Shown here: one piece after another, positions 1 to 8,756 of the stretch
Layout: the number at the start of each line of letters is the position of its first letter
Numbering within the stretch: the stretch's first letter is position 1
Source: CAZLLE01 sp964560425
Lineage (GTDB): Bacteria > Campylobacterota > Campylobacteria > Campylobacterales > QNZT01
Length of the DNA stretch: 29,674 nt
Assembly (NCBI GenBank): GCA_964560425.1
Contig: CAZLLE010000101.1
Span: 1 to 29,674, forward strand
Reading direction: 5' to 3'
Program-made: the position numbers and the translations under genes
The notes under the pieces: generated by a model
Database searches by the model: none
What the model saw: only the letters and a program-made list of their open reading frames with translations
Told to the model about the DNA's origin: nothing

Positions 1-254
1 ATATTGTTACCTTTTTCTGGAGTGATACCATTATTAGAGGCTGCCGATGCTGTACCCCCATCTGATGCTGATGCAGAACCATCCGTTGTTGATGATGTGT
101 TATCTGCTACTTGCTGAGTTGTATTGTCAGTTGTTGCTGCTGGTGTTGCTGCTGCTGGTGTTGCATCATCACTAGACGATGAACCACCCCCGCCGCCACA
201 TCCACTCAATAACATTACTGCCGCTACTGCTGAAATAAATAAAACTTTTTTCAT
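1..254 (-). CDS. Small low-complexity lipoprotein (C-terminal part outside window)
   Basis: The gene reads leftward off the window edge, so only the first 84 codons are visible. It begins MKKVLFISAVAAVMLLSGC, a textbook lipoprotein signal with lipobox L-S-G-C (Cys19 would be acylated). After the cysteine comes a run of glycines, then serines and aspartates, then a region made almost only of Ala, Thr, Pro, Asn, Asp and Ser. This is a typical flexible linker for a protein anchored in the inner or outer membrane, with any folded domain beyond the window. The ATG is preceded by AAGGAG at good spacing (minus strand, about 262-267). The function cannot be stated from the visible part. Confidence 0.85.
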   Translation of the reverse strand, partial: MKKVLFISAVAAVMLLSGCGGGGGSSSSDDATPAAATPAATTDNTTQQVADNTSSTTDGSASASDGGTASAASNNGITPEKGNN

Positions 255-269
255 ACTTTGTCTCCTTAT

Positions 270-325
270 TTAATATTGATATCTCTACCAATGGTAATAT
301 CGGCAGATTACAATATCAATATTAA
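270..325. repeat. 13-bp perfect inverted repeat in the leader of the lipoprotein gene
   Basis: TTAATATTGATAT at 270-282 is the exact reverse complement of 313-325, with a 30-base spacer that itself holds TACC-AAT-GGTA. It lies between the likely promoter (333-362, minus strand) and the start codon of the lipoprotein gene. In RNA it would form a hairpin near the 5' end of that transcript; as DNA it could be an operator. Which is true cannot be decided from the sequence. Confidence 0.6.
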
Positions 326-332
326 CAAAAAG

Positions 333-362
333 AGTATAAAACTTTTATTAGTAAACAATCAA
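333..362 (-). promoter_or_regulatory. Candidate promoter of the lipoprotein gene
   Basis: On the minus strand TTGATT (357-362) is followed after 18 bases by TATACT (333-338), close to the sigma-70 consensus. Transcription would start just before the inverted repeat at 270-325, giving a 5' leader of about 70 bases. This is pattern matching only; the region is very AT-rich, so chance matches are common. Confidence 0.4.
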
Positions 363-389
363 GTGTAATATATTTTTAATATATTTTAC

Positions 390-1481
390 CTAATTAAATG
401 AAATTAAAACATCTTCAATCAATTTATTTAAATCACCATCCAAAATAGAATCTACCTGAGAGTATGCTTTGTTACTTCTAGTATCTTTTACTTGCTGATA
501 AGGGGCTAAAACATATGACCTAATCTGATGACCCCAACCTATTTCACTTTTTTGAATACCATCTTTCTCTGCTTGTTGCTTCTCTAATTCAAGCTCATAG
601 AGCCTTGATTTTAACATTTTCATAGCATTTGCTCTATTTTTGTGCTGACTTCTATCATTTTGACACTGAACAACTACACCACTCTCTATATGAGTAATTC
701 TTATTGCGGAGTCTGTCTTATTAACATGTTGTCCACCCGCTCCACTTGCTCGATAAGTATCTACTCGAATATCTTTATCCTCTATCTCAATATCTATATC
801 ATCATCAACTTCAGGGGAGACCATAACAGAACTAAAAGATGTATGCCTTCTTGCATTTGAATCAAAAGGGGAAATTCGCACTAATCTATGAATTCCATTC
901 TCTGCTTTCATGTAACCATAAGCATTTTCACCCTTTATCATAAAACTAACATCTTTGATGCCAACCTCTTCTCCTGCTTGATAATCTAATACTTCTATTT
1001 TAAAACCTTCTCTTTCACTCCAGCGAAGATACATACGATAGAGCATATGAGCCCAATCTTGACTCTCAGTCCCACCAGCACCTGGGTGAATAGAGACAAT
1101 CGCATTTTTATTATCATTTTCACCACTTAGCATCATCTCTACTTCTACTTTATTGACTAATGCCTCTAATGTTCCTGCCTCAGAAAATAGCTCTTCTCTA
1201 CTCTCTTCATCATTCTCCATCTCAACCATTTCCAACATTTCAAAAGCATCTTCTACTGCAATTTGAGCATTTTTATACTTTTTCATGATAGATAAAGCTC
1301 TATTTTTCTCTTGTCCAATTACTGCTGCTTTTTTTGCATCACTCCAAAATTCTGGATCTTGTTCAATTTGGTCAATTTCGGCTAATCTAGCATTTACTTT
1401 TTCAGGATTTATAATCTGTTCTATATTTCCTATTTTTGTTTTTAATCTATTTAGAAGTTCATTGTATTCATAACTATCCAA
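390..1481 (-). CDS. prfB: Peptide chain release factor 2
   Basis: This class I release factor recognises UGA and UAA stop codons and triggers hydrolysis of the finished peptide in the ribosome. The 363-residue protein has the usual length. The SPF anticodon-like tripeptide specific to RF2 is at residues 204-206 (RISPFDSNARRHTS) and the catalytic GGQ loop is at 249-251 (GAGGQHVNKTDSAIR). The start codon is TTG (1479-1481), supported by AGGAG seven bases upstream; no better in-frame ATG precedes the conserved N-terminal helix. It is one continuous frame, so the autoregulatory +1 frameshift known in E. coli prfB is absent. It is divergent from panC with only about 60 bases between them. Confidence 0.97.
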   Translation of the reverse strand: MDSYEYNELLNRLKTKIGNIEQIINPEKVNARLAEIDQIEQDPEFWSDAKKAAVIGQEKNRALSIMKKYKNAQIAVEDAFEMLEMVEMENDEESREELFSEAGTLEALVNKVEVEMMLSGENDNKNAIVSIHPGAGGTESQDWAHMLYRMYLRWSEREGFKIEVLDYQAGEEVGIKDVSFMIKGENAYGYMKAENGIHRLVRISPFDSNARRHTSFSSVMVSPEVDDDIDIEIEDKDIRVDTYRASGAGGQHVNKTDSAIRITHIESGVVVQCQNDRSQHKNRANAMKMLKSRLYELELEKQQAEKDGIQKSEIGWGHQIRSYVLAPYQQVKDTRSNKAYSQVDSILDGDLNKLIEDVLISFN

Positions 1482-1505
1482 AATTTTCTCCTAACTTTGT
1501 TACAA

Positions 1506-1511
1506 TATAAT
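1506..1511 (+). promoter_or_regulatory. Candidate -10 box for panC-rimO-tilS
   Basis: TATAAT lies 33 bases before the panC start codon in the 62-base divergent spacer between prfB and panC. No clear -35 box is visible, which is usual for Campylobacterota sigma-70 promoters. Confidence 0.4.
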
Positions 1512-1543
1512 TAAATCTATTTTACACAAAAGAGACTTCAAAC

Positions 1544-2365
1544 ATGAAACAATTTACAAACCCAAATGAACTATTAAAATACCGAAACAGCTTAAATAAA
1601 AAAGTTGGCTTTGTTCCAACAATGGGAGCCTTACATGAAGGTCACATTTCACTAATCAAACAATCAGTAGAAGAGAATGACTATACAATAGTATCAATTT
1701 TCGTAAATCCTACACAATTTTTAGAAGGGGAAGATCTTGATAGTTACCCCTCCAAAATAGAGGCAGATCTCAAAATATGCTCTATAGCTGGTGTTGATAT
1801 AGTTTTTTTACCACAAAAAGAGGATATATATCAAAAAGATGAGTTAAATATCACAGCTCCTATTATTAAAGGTTTTATTTTGGAGGGGTATAACAGACCT
1901 CACCATTTTGATGGAGTTTTACAAGTTGTACTTAAGCTTCTAAATATTACCAAGCCAACAAATGCTTATTTTGGCAAAAAAGATGCACAACAACTCTTTT
2001 TAATCAAAAAAATGGCTTTACATCTATTTTTGGATACCAATATAGTAGCCTGTGACATAATAAGAGAGAGTGATGGACTAGCACTAAGTAGTCGAAATGT
2101 ATATCTATCTTCTCAAGAGAGAATAGAAGCTCTTTCTCTTTCAAAAGCCTTAAAAAAATCAGCCAAATCAATAATAGAAGGTATAAAAGAGAGCAATATA
2201 CTCAAAAAAAATATGCGAGAAATTTTAAGTGAATGTGAGATAGAGTACATTGAAATTGTAGATAGGGATTTTAACCCTATTCAAACAGTAGAATTAAATA
2301 ATACAATTATACTTGTCGCTGCTAAAGTAGGAACTACGAGATTAATTGATAATATATGGATATAA
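1544..2365 (+). CDS. panC: Pantothenate synthetase (pantoate--beta-alanine ligase)
   Basis: The enzyme joins pantoate and beta-alanine using ATP, the last step of vitamin B5 synthesis for coenzyme A, in the cytosol. The 273-residue protein shows the family's nucleotidyl-transferase signature: VPTMGALHEGH with the HIGH-like motif at residues 31-34, NPTQF soon after, the central GKKDAQQL segment, and SDGLALSSRN, the KMSKS-equivalent loop. The length is normal. It is the first gene of a tightly coupled run: its end overlaps the annotated start of rimO by ten bases. The other pantothenate genes are not in the window. Confidence 0.97.
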   Translation: MKQFTNPNELLKYRNSLNKKVGFVPTMGALHEGHISLIKQSVEENDYTIVSIFVNPTQFLEGEDLDSYPSKIEADLKICSIAGVDIVFLPQKEDIYQKDELNITAPIIKGFILEGYNRPHHFDGVLQVVLKLLNITKPTNAYFGKKDAQQLFLIKKMALHLFLDTNIVACDIIRESDGLALSSRNVYLSSQERIEALSLSKALKKSAKSIIEGIKESNILKKNMREILSECEIEYIEIVDRDFNPIQTVELNNTIILVAAKVGTTRLIDNIWI

Positions 2366-3687
2366 AAATGAGTAAAAAATTACACTTGGTTTCACTAGGA
2401 TGCACAAAAAACTTGGTTGATAGTGAAGTAATGCTAGGCAAACTAAAAGAGTATGATATTACAGATGATAGCACAGATGCAGATGTAATTATTGTAAATA
2501 CATGTGGTTTTATTGACGCTGCAAAAGAGGAGAGTATCCAAACGATACTAGATCTTCATGATGGAAGAAAAGATGACTCTCTACTTGTCATGAGTGGTTG
2601 CCTTAGCGAAAGATATCAAGAGGAGCTTCAAAAGGAGCTTCAAGAGGTAGATATCTTTACAGGTGTTGGAGATTATGACAAAATTGATGAATTGATTGCA
2701 AAAAAAGAGAATAGATTTTCTCCAGAATCTTATCTTATTAAAAATGAAGATAGAGTAATCACAGGATCATCTCACCATGCATATATTAAACTAAGTGAAG
2801 GTTGCAACCAACAGTGTAGTTTTTGTGCTATTCCTAGCTTTAAAGGAAAACTTCACTCAAGAGAGATCAGTTCAGTAATAAAAGAGGTTAAATATCTAGT
2901 AGAAAAAGGTTTTTATGACTTTAGTTTTATATCTCAAGATAGTAGCTCTTATTTAAGAGATTTGGATATTAAAGATGGACTATTTGAACTTATAGATAAA
3001 ATTGAAAAGATAGAAGGTGTTAAAAGTGCAAGAATTTTATATCTATACCCTTCAACTCTCTCTCAAAAAATACTTCAAAAAATAGTAGATTCAAAAATCT
3101 TTCACAACTACTTTGATATGCCTATACAACATATTAGTGATAATATGCTCACTCTAATGAAAAGAGGAGCACCCCAAAAAACTATCATTGATCAACTATC
3201 ATTTATGCAAAACTCTCCTGATAGGTTTTTGAGAACGAGTATTATTGTAGGACATCCAGGTGAAAGTGACAAAGATTTTGAAGAGGTTTGTCAATTTTTA
3301 AAGGACTCCTCATTTGATCGTATTAGTATATTTGCATATTCAGATGAAGAGGGTACAAAAGCTCAAACCATGGATAATCAAAAGATAGATTCAGAAATCA
3401 TAGATGAGAGAATTGAGATAATAAATGAAATTGTCAAAGAAAAAAGAGAAGAGAGTCTAAAAAGAGAACTAAATCAAGAGATAAAAATAGTTACAGTTGG
3501 TGAAAGTAGTGAACATGAACTATTTATTGGAGCCAAAAAGATAAACTGGGCAGAGGATATTGATGGAGAGATTCTAATCAATGAAAATGAGAGTGGCAAA
3601 GAGATAGAGATTGGAAAAATCTATATAGCCAAAATCACAGACATGGCTGGAGATAATCTTATTGGAACAATCCTTAGATCAGCTTAG
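2356..3687 (+). CDS. rimO: Ribosomal protein S12 methylthiotransferase RimO
   Basis: This radical-SAM enzyme adds a methylthio group to the conserved aspartate of ribosomal protein S12. The N-terminal MTTase domain has its three cluster cysteines at C16 (SLGCTKN), C50 (NTCGFID) and C82 (SGCLSE). The radical-SAM cluster motif is C150, C154 and C157 (GCNQQCSFCAIPSFKG), and a TRAM-like domain ends the 443-residue protein. The NLVDSEVMLG stretch after the first cysteine separates RimO from MiaB. Two starts are possible: ATG at 2356 overlapping panC, or ATG at 2368 (MSKKLHL), two bases after the panC stop. The second fits the family's usual N terminus better, with GGA upstream. Either way translation is coupled to panC. 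Confidence 0.96.
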   Translation: MDIKMSKKLHLVSLGCTKNLVDSEVMLGKLKEYDITDDSTDADVIIVNTCGFIDAAKEESIQTILDLHDGRKDDSLLVMSGCLSERYQEELQKELQEVDIFTGVGDYDKIDELIAKKENRFSPESYLIKNEDRVITGSSHHAYIKLSEGCNQQCSFCAIPSFKGKLHSREISSVIKEVKYLVEKGFYDFSFISQDSSSYLRDLDIKDGLFELIDKIEKIEGVKSARILYLYPSTLSQKILQKIVDSKIFHNYFDMPIQHISDNMLTLMKRGAPQKTIIDQLSFMQNSPDRFLRTSIIVGHPGESDKDFEEVCQFLKDSSFDRISIFAYSDEEGTKAQTMDNQKIDSEIIDERIEIINEIVKEKREESLKRELNQEIKIVTVGESSEHELFIGAKKINWAEDIDGEILINENESGKEIEIGKIYIAKITDMAGDNLIGTILRSA

Positions 3688-4639
3688 AGAGAAAAAGAGT
3701 CTATTAGCCTTTTCTGCGGGAGTAGACTCTACTGCACTATTTTTTATATTATTAAAAGAAGATATAGATTTTGATATTGCTATTGTAAATTATCAAATTA
3801 GAGAGAGTTCAAAAGATGAACTGCTATATGCACAAGAGCTATCTGCAAAATATAACAAAAAATGTTTTATCAAAAGAGTTAAACTCCAAAATAGCAATTT
3901 TGAATACAATGCAAGAGTAGAGAGATACAAGTTTTTTGAAGAGATCATCTTAGAGTACAACTACCAAAACCTCATCACGGCACATCAATTAAATGATAAA
4001 CTAGAGTGGTTTTTAATGCAACTTGCAAAAGGAGCTGGTGTTGTAGAGATTTTGGGATATGAAAAAATAGAACAAAGAGAAAACTATAAACTAATTCGCC
4101 CACTAATAAATAGTACAAAAGAGGAGTTATTAGAGTTTTTAGAGAGAGAAAATATCAAATATTTTATAGATTCTACCAACTTTGATACTAAGTTTAGAAG
4201 AAATGAGTTTAGAAGAGAGTACTCTGATTCATTAATCAAAAGATACAAAAAAGGTATTATTAGAAGTTTTCAATACCTACAAGAGGACAAAAATCAACTT
4301 TTTAAACTAAAGATTATCCAACAAATCAAAAAACTAACAATATTAAAAACCTCAAAACACCCAAAAGAGAATATAAGAGCCATAGATCAAATAGTAAAGA
4401 GAATGGGATATATACTCTCATCCAAACAAAAAGATGAGATACTAAAACAAAAAGAGATTGTCATCTCTAATATAATATCAATATCAATAGGAGAAAATAT
4501 AATATATATCTCTCCATACACAACATACCCTATGAATAAAAAATTCAAAGAGGAGTGTAGAGTAAAAAAAATACCTCCAAAAATTAGAGCGTATCTTAAA
4601 AAAGAGTCTATATCCCCTAAAGAGCTAAAGAACTCATAA
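3662..4639 (+). CDS. tilS: tRNA(Ile)-lysidine synthase
   Basis: TilS attaches lysine to C34 of the CAU-anticodon tRNA-Ile so that it reads AUA instead of AUG. The PP-loop ATP-binding motif is SAGVDS at residues 18-23, followed by the conserved N-type ATPase core including TAHQLNDKLEWFLMQLAKG (the usual TAHHxxDxxET region). At 325 residues it is shorter than the E. coli enzyme but similar to the short Campylobacterota forms. The start is TTG, 26 bases inside the rimO reading frame, with GGAG nine bases ahead; no ATG precedes the PP-loop, so this start is well supported. Its 3' end overlaps the converging TPR gene by 23 bases. Confidence 0.93.
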   Translation: MEQSLDQLREKKSLLAFSAGVDSTALFFILLKEDIDFDIAIVNYQIRESSKDELLYAQELSAKYNKKCFIKRVKLQNSNFEYNARVERYKFFEEIILEYNYQNLITAHQLNDKLEWFLMQLAKGAGVVEILGYEKIEQRENYKLIRPLINSTKEELLEFLERENIKYFIDSTNFDTKFRRNEFRREYSDSLIKRYKKGIIRSFQYLQEDKNQLFKLKIIQQIKKLTILKTSKHPKENIRAIDQIVKRMGYILSSKQKDEILKQKEIVISNIISISIGENIIYISPYTTYPMNKKFKEECRVKKIPPKIRAYLKKESISPKELKNS

Positions 4640-5492
4640 GCATCTTTGATTGTTCATCTTCTCTAAATGATATGCCCTGTCCCTTCAATGCTTTATAGAG
4701 ATTAACATATCGTAGATACTCTTTTTGTTTATAAAAATTTTCTAATAATTTTTTTGCTTTTTGCTCAATGTTGAATCCTTGTGGTTTAAAATTTCTATTT
4801 TTCTCTATCTTTTTAATAAGCATCTCCATGCTCTTATAAGAGTTATCTATTTTTAATACCTCTTTGGCATATTTATATGCCTCATCCAAATCACCTTGAT
4901 TATAAAAATATTGAGCTAAAATAGAACGACTCATAGCATCTTTTGGATCTTTTTTCACAACATCTAAAATATATACCAAATCATCACTTACTCTCTTTTG
5001 TGTAGGTTCAGACTTCTCTTTTTCAAACTTTACTACAGTTGTCTCCATTTTTGGCTTTGTAGTTTTTACTTTCTTGACTTTTCCAACTCTCTTATATGAA
5101 GAGGCAAGCCTTTTACTTACAGCATTATTTTTATGTTTTTTCAAAAAATTAGTAGCATAATAGATCACATCATTGTACTTTTTTTGCTTATAAAGTATCT
5201 TTATCAGCAATTTAGAAGCATCTGGAAAATCAGTTTTTGAAACTATATCTTTAAGGATTTTTTTAGCTCTATTTTTATCTCCATTCCAATAATACAAAAC
5301 TGCCAAGAGATTTTTACCTCTATAATCTTTAGGATTCTTTTTAATAAAATTATTTACAACATGCAATGCTTTTTTAGTTTGCCCACTTTCATGATACCTA
5401 TATGCAACCTTTTTCATATCCATGTATGACTCAGCATATAAACTTACAGTTATAATTTGTATCCACAAAAATACAATTACTAATTTTTTCAC
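4617..5492 (-). CDS. Exported tetratricopeptide-repeat protein
   Basis: The protein starts with an N-terminal signal segment (MKKLVIVFLWIQIITVSLYA) with likely cleavage after SLYA, so it is probably periplasmic. The mature part consists of helix pairs of TPR type: roughly residues 25-125 (HESGQTKKALHVVNNFIKKN and following repeats), a Lys/Pro/Glu-rich linker near 145-170, and a second TPR group near 170-225 (NQGDLDEAYKYAKEVLKIDN). TPRs form protein-binding scaffolds; no enzymatic motif is visible and the partner is unknown. The start codon is GTG with AAAGG five bases upstream. It converges on tilS with a 23-base overlap. Confidence 0.85.
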   Translation of the reverse strand: MKKLVIVFLWIQIITVSLYAESYMDMKKVAYRYHESGQTKKALHVVNNFIKKNPKDYRGKNLLAVLYYWNGDKNRAKKILKDIVSKTDFPDASKLLIKILYKQKKYNDVIYYATNFLKKHKNNAVSKRLASSYKRVGKVKKVKTTKPKMETTVVKFEKEKSEPTQKRVSDDLVYILDVVKKDPKDAMSRSILAQYFYNQGDLDEAYKYAKEVLKIDNSYKSMEMLIKKIEKNRNFKPQGFNIEQKAKKLLENFYKQKEYLRYVNLYKALKGQGISFREDEQSKMLMSSLAL

Positions 5493-5567
5493 ACTAAAAC
5501 CTTTAAACTATTTTCATAAATATCGGCATCTTTTAAAAAAAATAAATATTTTGTGCTATTTTTTATA

Positions 5568-5573
5568 TATAAT
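5568..5573 (+). promoter_or_regulatory. Candidate -10 box for cysK
   Basis: TATAAT followed by GG lies 44 bases before the cysK start in the 124-base divergent spacer between the TPR gene and cysK. No convincing -35 box is visible; the sequence upstream is a T/A-rich periodic stretch, as seen at Campylobacter promoters. Confidence 0.4.
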
Positions 5574-5616
5574 GGTCGATATATAAATAAATCAAATATA
5601 AAGGTAGGAATTTATC

Positions 5617-6534
5617 ATGAAAATAGCTAATAATATTACAGATCTTATAGGAAATACACCTCTTATCAAACTCAATAAAATTTCTGCACAAACAGATGCT
5701 ACAATTTTAGGTAAATGTGAATTTTTAAATCCCACAAGTTCAGTAAAAGATCGTATTGGATTCAACATGATTAATGATGCCTTAAAAAATGGTCTTATCA
5801 ATAAAGATAGTACGATTATTGAACCAACTAGTGGAAATACAGGTATTGCCCTAGCAAGTATTTGTGCATCTTTGGATATAAAACTTATTTTAACTATGCC
5901 AGAGTCTATGAGTATAGAGAGAAGAAAGGTACTCTCTGCACTTGGAGCAAAAATTGAACTTACTCCAAAAGAGAGAGGAATGGCAGGAGCAATCGAAAAA
6001 GCAGATCAATTAGCTCAAGATATCGAAAACGGTTTTGTATTGCAACAATTCTCAAATCCAGCAAATCCAGATATTCATCGTAAAACTACAGCACTTGAGA
6101 TATATAATGATACGGAAGGAAAAGTTGATTTTTTCGTTGCAGCAATTGGAACAGGTGGAACAATTACAGGTACTGGTGAAGTATTAAAAGAGAAGATACC
6201 CACTATTGAAATAGTAGCAGTAGAACCAAAAGATTCTGCCATTTTAAGTGGAGGAAATCCTGGTCCTCATAAAATTCAAGGTATTGGAGCTGGTTTTGTA
6301 CCACGAGTACTAAATGAAGATATCTATAGCCAAATTATTCAAGTATCAAATGAAGATGCTATAAATACAGCAAGAGATTTAGCTAAAAATGAAGGATTAT
6401 TGGTAGGTATATCAGCGGGTGCAAATGTTTTTGCAGCTTCCCAAATTGCAAAAGCAAATCCAGGTAAAACAGTTGTCACAATTCTTTGTGATACAGGAGA
6501 ACGATATCTTAGTACAGAGTTGTACCAAGCATAA
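5617..6534 (+). CDS. cysK: Cysteine synthase (O-acetylserine sulfhydrylase)
   Basis: This PLP enzyme makes cysteine from O-acetylserine and sulfide in the cytosol. Within 305 residues one sees NTPLIKL near the start, the PLP-binding lysine K44 in SSVKDRIG, the substrate loop EPTSGNTGIALAS, the phosphate-binding GTGGTITGTGE and the CysK-type segment GPHKIQGIGAGFVP. This last segment favours CysK over CysM. The ATG follows AGGTAGGA. It stands as a single gene between a candidate promoter and a bidirectional terminator. Confidence 0.95.
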   Translation: MKIANNITDLIGNTPLIKLNKISAQTDATILGKCEFLNPTSSVKDRIGFNMINDALKNGLINKDSTIIEPTSGNTGIALASICASLDIKLILTMPESMSIERRKVLSALGAKIELTPKERGMAGAIEKADQLAQDIENGFVLQQFSNPANPDIHRKTTALEIYNDTEGKVDFFVAAIGTGGTITGTGEVLKEKIPTIEIVAVEPKDSAILSGGNPGPHKIQGIGAGFVPRVLNEDIYSQIIQVSNEDAINTARDLAKNEGLLVGISAGANVFAASQIAKANPGKTVVTILCDTGERYLSTELYQA

Positions 6535-6543
6535 CAAGAGCAA

Positions 6544-6565
6544 CTAGACCTTAAAGCTGGTCTAG
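6544..6565. terminator. Bidirectional terminator between cysK and rny
   Basis: CTAGACC (6544-6550) and GGTCTAG (6559-6565) form a perfect 7-bp stem with an eight-base loop. A further AGAG/CTCT pairing flanks it on the outside. It sits in the 40-base gap between two convergent genes, so it can stop transcription from both sides. T runs are weak, so efficiency is uncertain. Confidence 0.6.
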
Positions 6566-6574
6566 CCTCTCACT

Positions 6575-8143
6575 TTATCTAGCAAAATCAGTAGCTCTCA
6601 ACTCTCTAATAACATTTACTTTAATATCACCAGGATATTGAACTTTCTCTTCAATCTCTTTTGCAATCTCTTTTGCTAAAAGAATTGATTCATCATCATT
6701 TATCAAAGTTGCATTGGCAATTACTCTTACTTCTCGACCTGCATTGATGGCATAAGCTTGTTGCACACCCTTTTTACTAACAGCAATCTCTTCAATATCT
6801 TGAACTCTTTTTAGAAATGCTTCCAAAACTTCTCGCCTAGCTCCTGGTCTTGCAGCAGAGAGTGTATCTGCCGCACATACTGCTGCTGACTCTACAGAGG
6901 TAGGTTCTTGATGTCCGTGATGAGCATAAATAGCATTAATAACTGCTTCAGGTTCTTTATAGCGGTTACATACATCTGCACCTAAATCAACATGACTTCC
7001 AGCAAAATCATGAGTTAATGCTTTTCCAATATCATGTAAAATTCCTGCTCTTTTTGCAAGTTTTTCATCACCGCCACACTCAGCAGCAATAATACCTGCA
7101 AGATGTGCCACTTCCAAAGAGTGTCCTAAAGCATTTTGTCCATAACTAGCCCTAAATTTAAGTCTTCCAATAAGTTTAATTATCTCTATATGAATATCAT
7201 GAATTCCCAAATCAAAAAGAATATCTTCACCCTCTTGAAGCATTTTTTCTTCAAATTCACTAGATACTTTCTTATATACATCTTCAATTCTTGCAGGCTG
7301 AATTCTACCATCTTCAACCAACTCTTCGACAACTTTTGTAGCAATTGCTCTACGATAAAGGTTAAAACTACTAAGAATAATAACATTTGGAGTATCATCG
7401 ATAATAATATCCACACCCAAAATCATCTCTAAAGATTTAATATTTCTACCCTCTTTACCAATAATACGACCCTTCAAATCATCACTAGGTAAATTAACAG
7501 TATTCATCAATCTTTCAGAAGCAAAATCTCCCGCATAACGAGAAGTAGCTTGGGCTAATATAAAATTGGCATTTTTCTTAGCTTGGGCTTTAGCTTCAAT
7601 CTCATATTTTCTTACAATATGAGCAATATCTGCACGAGAATCCTCTTCAACTCTCTTAAGAATAATATCAGTAGCTTCCTCTTTCGTCATTCCCGCAGAT
7701 CTCTCTACCAATTTTTCAGCATCAGAAATCTTCTCTGCATATTCAGTTTTTAGCTCTTTAATCTCTTCTTCAAACTTTAAAAGACTATCTCTATCTTTTT
7801 TAATCTCATCTTTCTCTCTAGTTATACTTCTAAGTTCATCTTTAAATAAATTATTTAAATTTTCATCTTTTTTTTGAAGCTCCTTAAATCTATGTTCATG
7901 CTCTTTCATGAGAGAATTAACCTTCTCTTCATAACTATTTTTTACATCAAGTTCAAGCTCTTTGATCTCTATTTTTGAATCTTTCAAAACTGCTTTGGCT
8001 TCATCTTCTATTGCTTTTGCTTTTGCTTTTGCTTGCTCAAAGTGTATTCTAGCATCAGCACTGTGCATTTTTTTTGCACCAAAAAATGCCACTAATCCCC
8101 CAGCGATGCCACCACCACCTAAGAGTAAAATCTCATTTATCAT
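6575..8143 (-). CDS. rny: Ribonuclease Y
   Basis: This membrane-bound endoribonuclease starts mRNA decay. Domains in order: a short N-terminal membrane helix (about residues 4-22, glycine-rich as in the family), a long charged coiled coil (about 30-200), a KH RNA-binding domain with GxxG in IIGKEGRN (227-234), and an HD domain with HSLEVAHLAG (341-350) and the metal-binding HD pair H370-D371 (ILHDIGKA). The 522-residue length matches the family. Its ATG overlaps the stop codon of the upstream cyclo-ligase by one base (TAATG), so the two are translationally coupled. Confidence 0.96.
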   Translation of the reverse strand: MINEILLLGGGGIAGGLVAFFGAKKMHSADARIHFEQAKAKAKAIEDEAKAVLKDSKIEIKELELDVKNSYEEKVNSLMKEHEHRFKELQKKDENLNNLFKDELRSITREKDEIKKDRDSLLKFEEEIKELKTEYAEKISDAEKLVERSAGMTKEEATDIILKRVEEDSRADIAHIVRKYEIEAKAQAKKNANFILAQATSRYAGDFASERLMNTVNLPSDDLKGRIIGKEGRNIKSLEMILGVDIIIDDTPNVIILSSFNLYRRAIATKVVEELVEDGRIQPARIEDVYKKVSSEFEEKMLQEGEDILFDLGIHDIHIEIIKLIGRLKFRASYGQNALGHSLEVAHLAGIIAAECGGDEKLAKRAGILHDIGKALTHDFAGSHVDLGADVCNRYKEPEAVINAIYAHHGHQEPTSVESAAVCAADTLSAARPGARREVLEAFLKRVQDIEEIAVSKKGVQQAYAINAGREVRVIANATLINDDESILLAKEIAKEIEEKVQYPGDIKVNVIRELRATDFAR

Positions 8144-8697
8144 TACTTTCTACCTCGAACTATAATATCTTTAGGGGTTACATAATAATCACAATAAATG
8201 TCATGTGAATCACATACCTTTTGGGAGGTAAAACACTTCTCTCGTTGTACAAATATTACTATTGGTTTTTTCTGTAGCTTTTCAAAAAATCTATCATACA
8301 TACCTTTACCAAATCCGATTCGTTGTAAATTCCGATCAACCCCAACCACAGGAACTACAATTAAATCAACCTCTTTTTGCATGAATCGTGAACTTGCTGG
8401 CTCTAATATACCAAAACCATTTTTCTTTAAAGGTAACCTATATTCTACCATTTTAAAACTTTCACCCTCTATAAAAGGTACAAAAATTTTTAATCTTTTC
8501 TTATAAAATAGCATCAATTTTCTCAAATCAGCCTCAATCCCAAGAGGGAGATAAAAGAGTATACTTTTAATTTTTTTAGAATTAATAATTGTCTCCAATT
8601 TTTGGGAAATTTTTTTATCTTTTGAAAATTTAGAGTTACTTTTTGATACTTTTTTTAGCTTTTTTATACACTTTTTCCGTAATTTTATTTTATTCAT
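8143..8697 (-). CDS. ygfA: 5-formyltetrahydrofolate cyclo-ligase
   Basis: The enzyme converts 5-formyl-THF to 5,10-methenyl-THF with ATP, recycling an inhibitory folate. The family's C-terminal signature is seen in DLIVVPVVGVDRNLQRIGFGKGMYD (written here only as a landmark near residues 112-136; key residues are the glycines and the final Asp), and ILFYLPLGIEADLR matches the substrate-binding region. I chose the ATG at 8695-8697 (MNKIKLRKKCI), which matches the family's basic N-terminal helix and gives 184 residues. A longer frame up to 8766 would overlap the divergent lipoprotein gene and add a segment unlike the family. It shares a TAATG junction with rny. Confidence 0.88.
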   Translation of the reverse strand: MNKIKLRKKCIKKLKKVSKSNSKFSKDKKISQKLETIINSKKIKSILFYLPLGIEADLRKLMLFYKKRLKIFVPFIEGESFKMVEYRLPLKKNGFGILEPASSRFMQKEVDLIVVPVVGVDRNLQRIGFGKGMYDRFFEKLQKKPIVIFVQREKCFTSQKVCDSHDIYCDYYVTPKDIIVRGRK

Positions 8698-8756
8698 TTT
8701 AAACCTATAAGGAGTTATTCTATATAATTGATTCATACTATAACATAAGGTTAAAG

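Noticed and set aside
390..1481. Programmed +1 frameshift in prfB
   Set aside because: The gene is one continuous frame from a TTG start with a good AGGAG; no internal UGA at the usual early position.
5592..5801. Minus-strand frame overlapping the start of cysK
   Set aside because: It is antisense to a well-supported enzyme gene and has no ribosome binding site or recognisable protein pattern.
7136..7432. Plus-strand frame inside rny
   Set aside because: Antisense to the KH and HD domains of ribonuclease Y; low-complexity Phe/Asn/Ile translation typical of a shadow frame.
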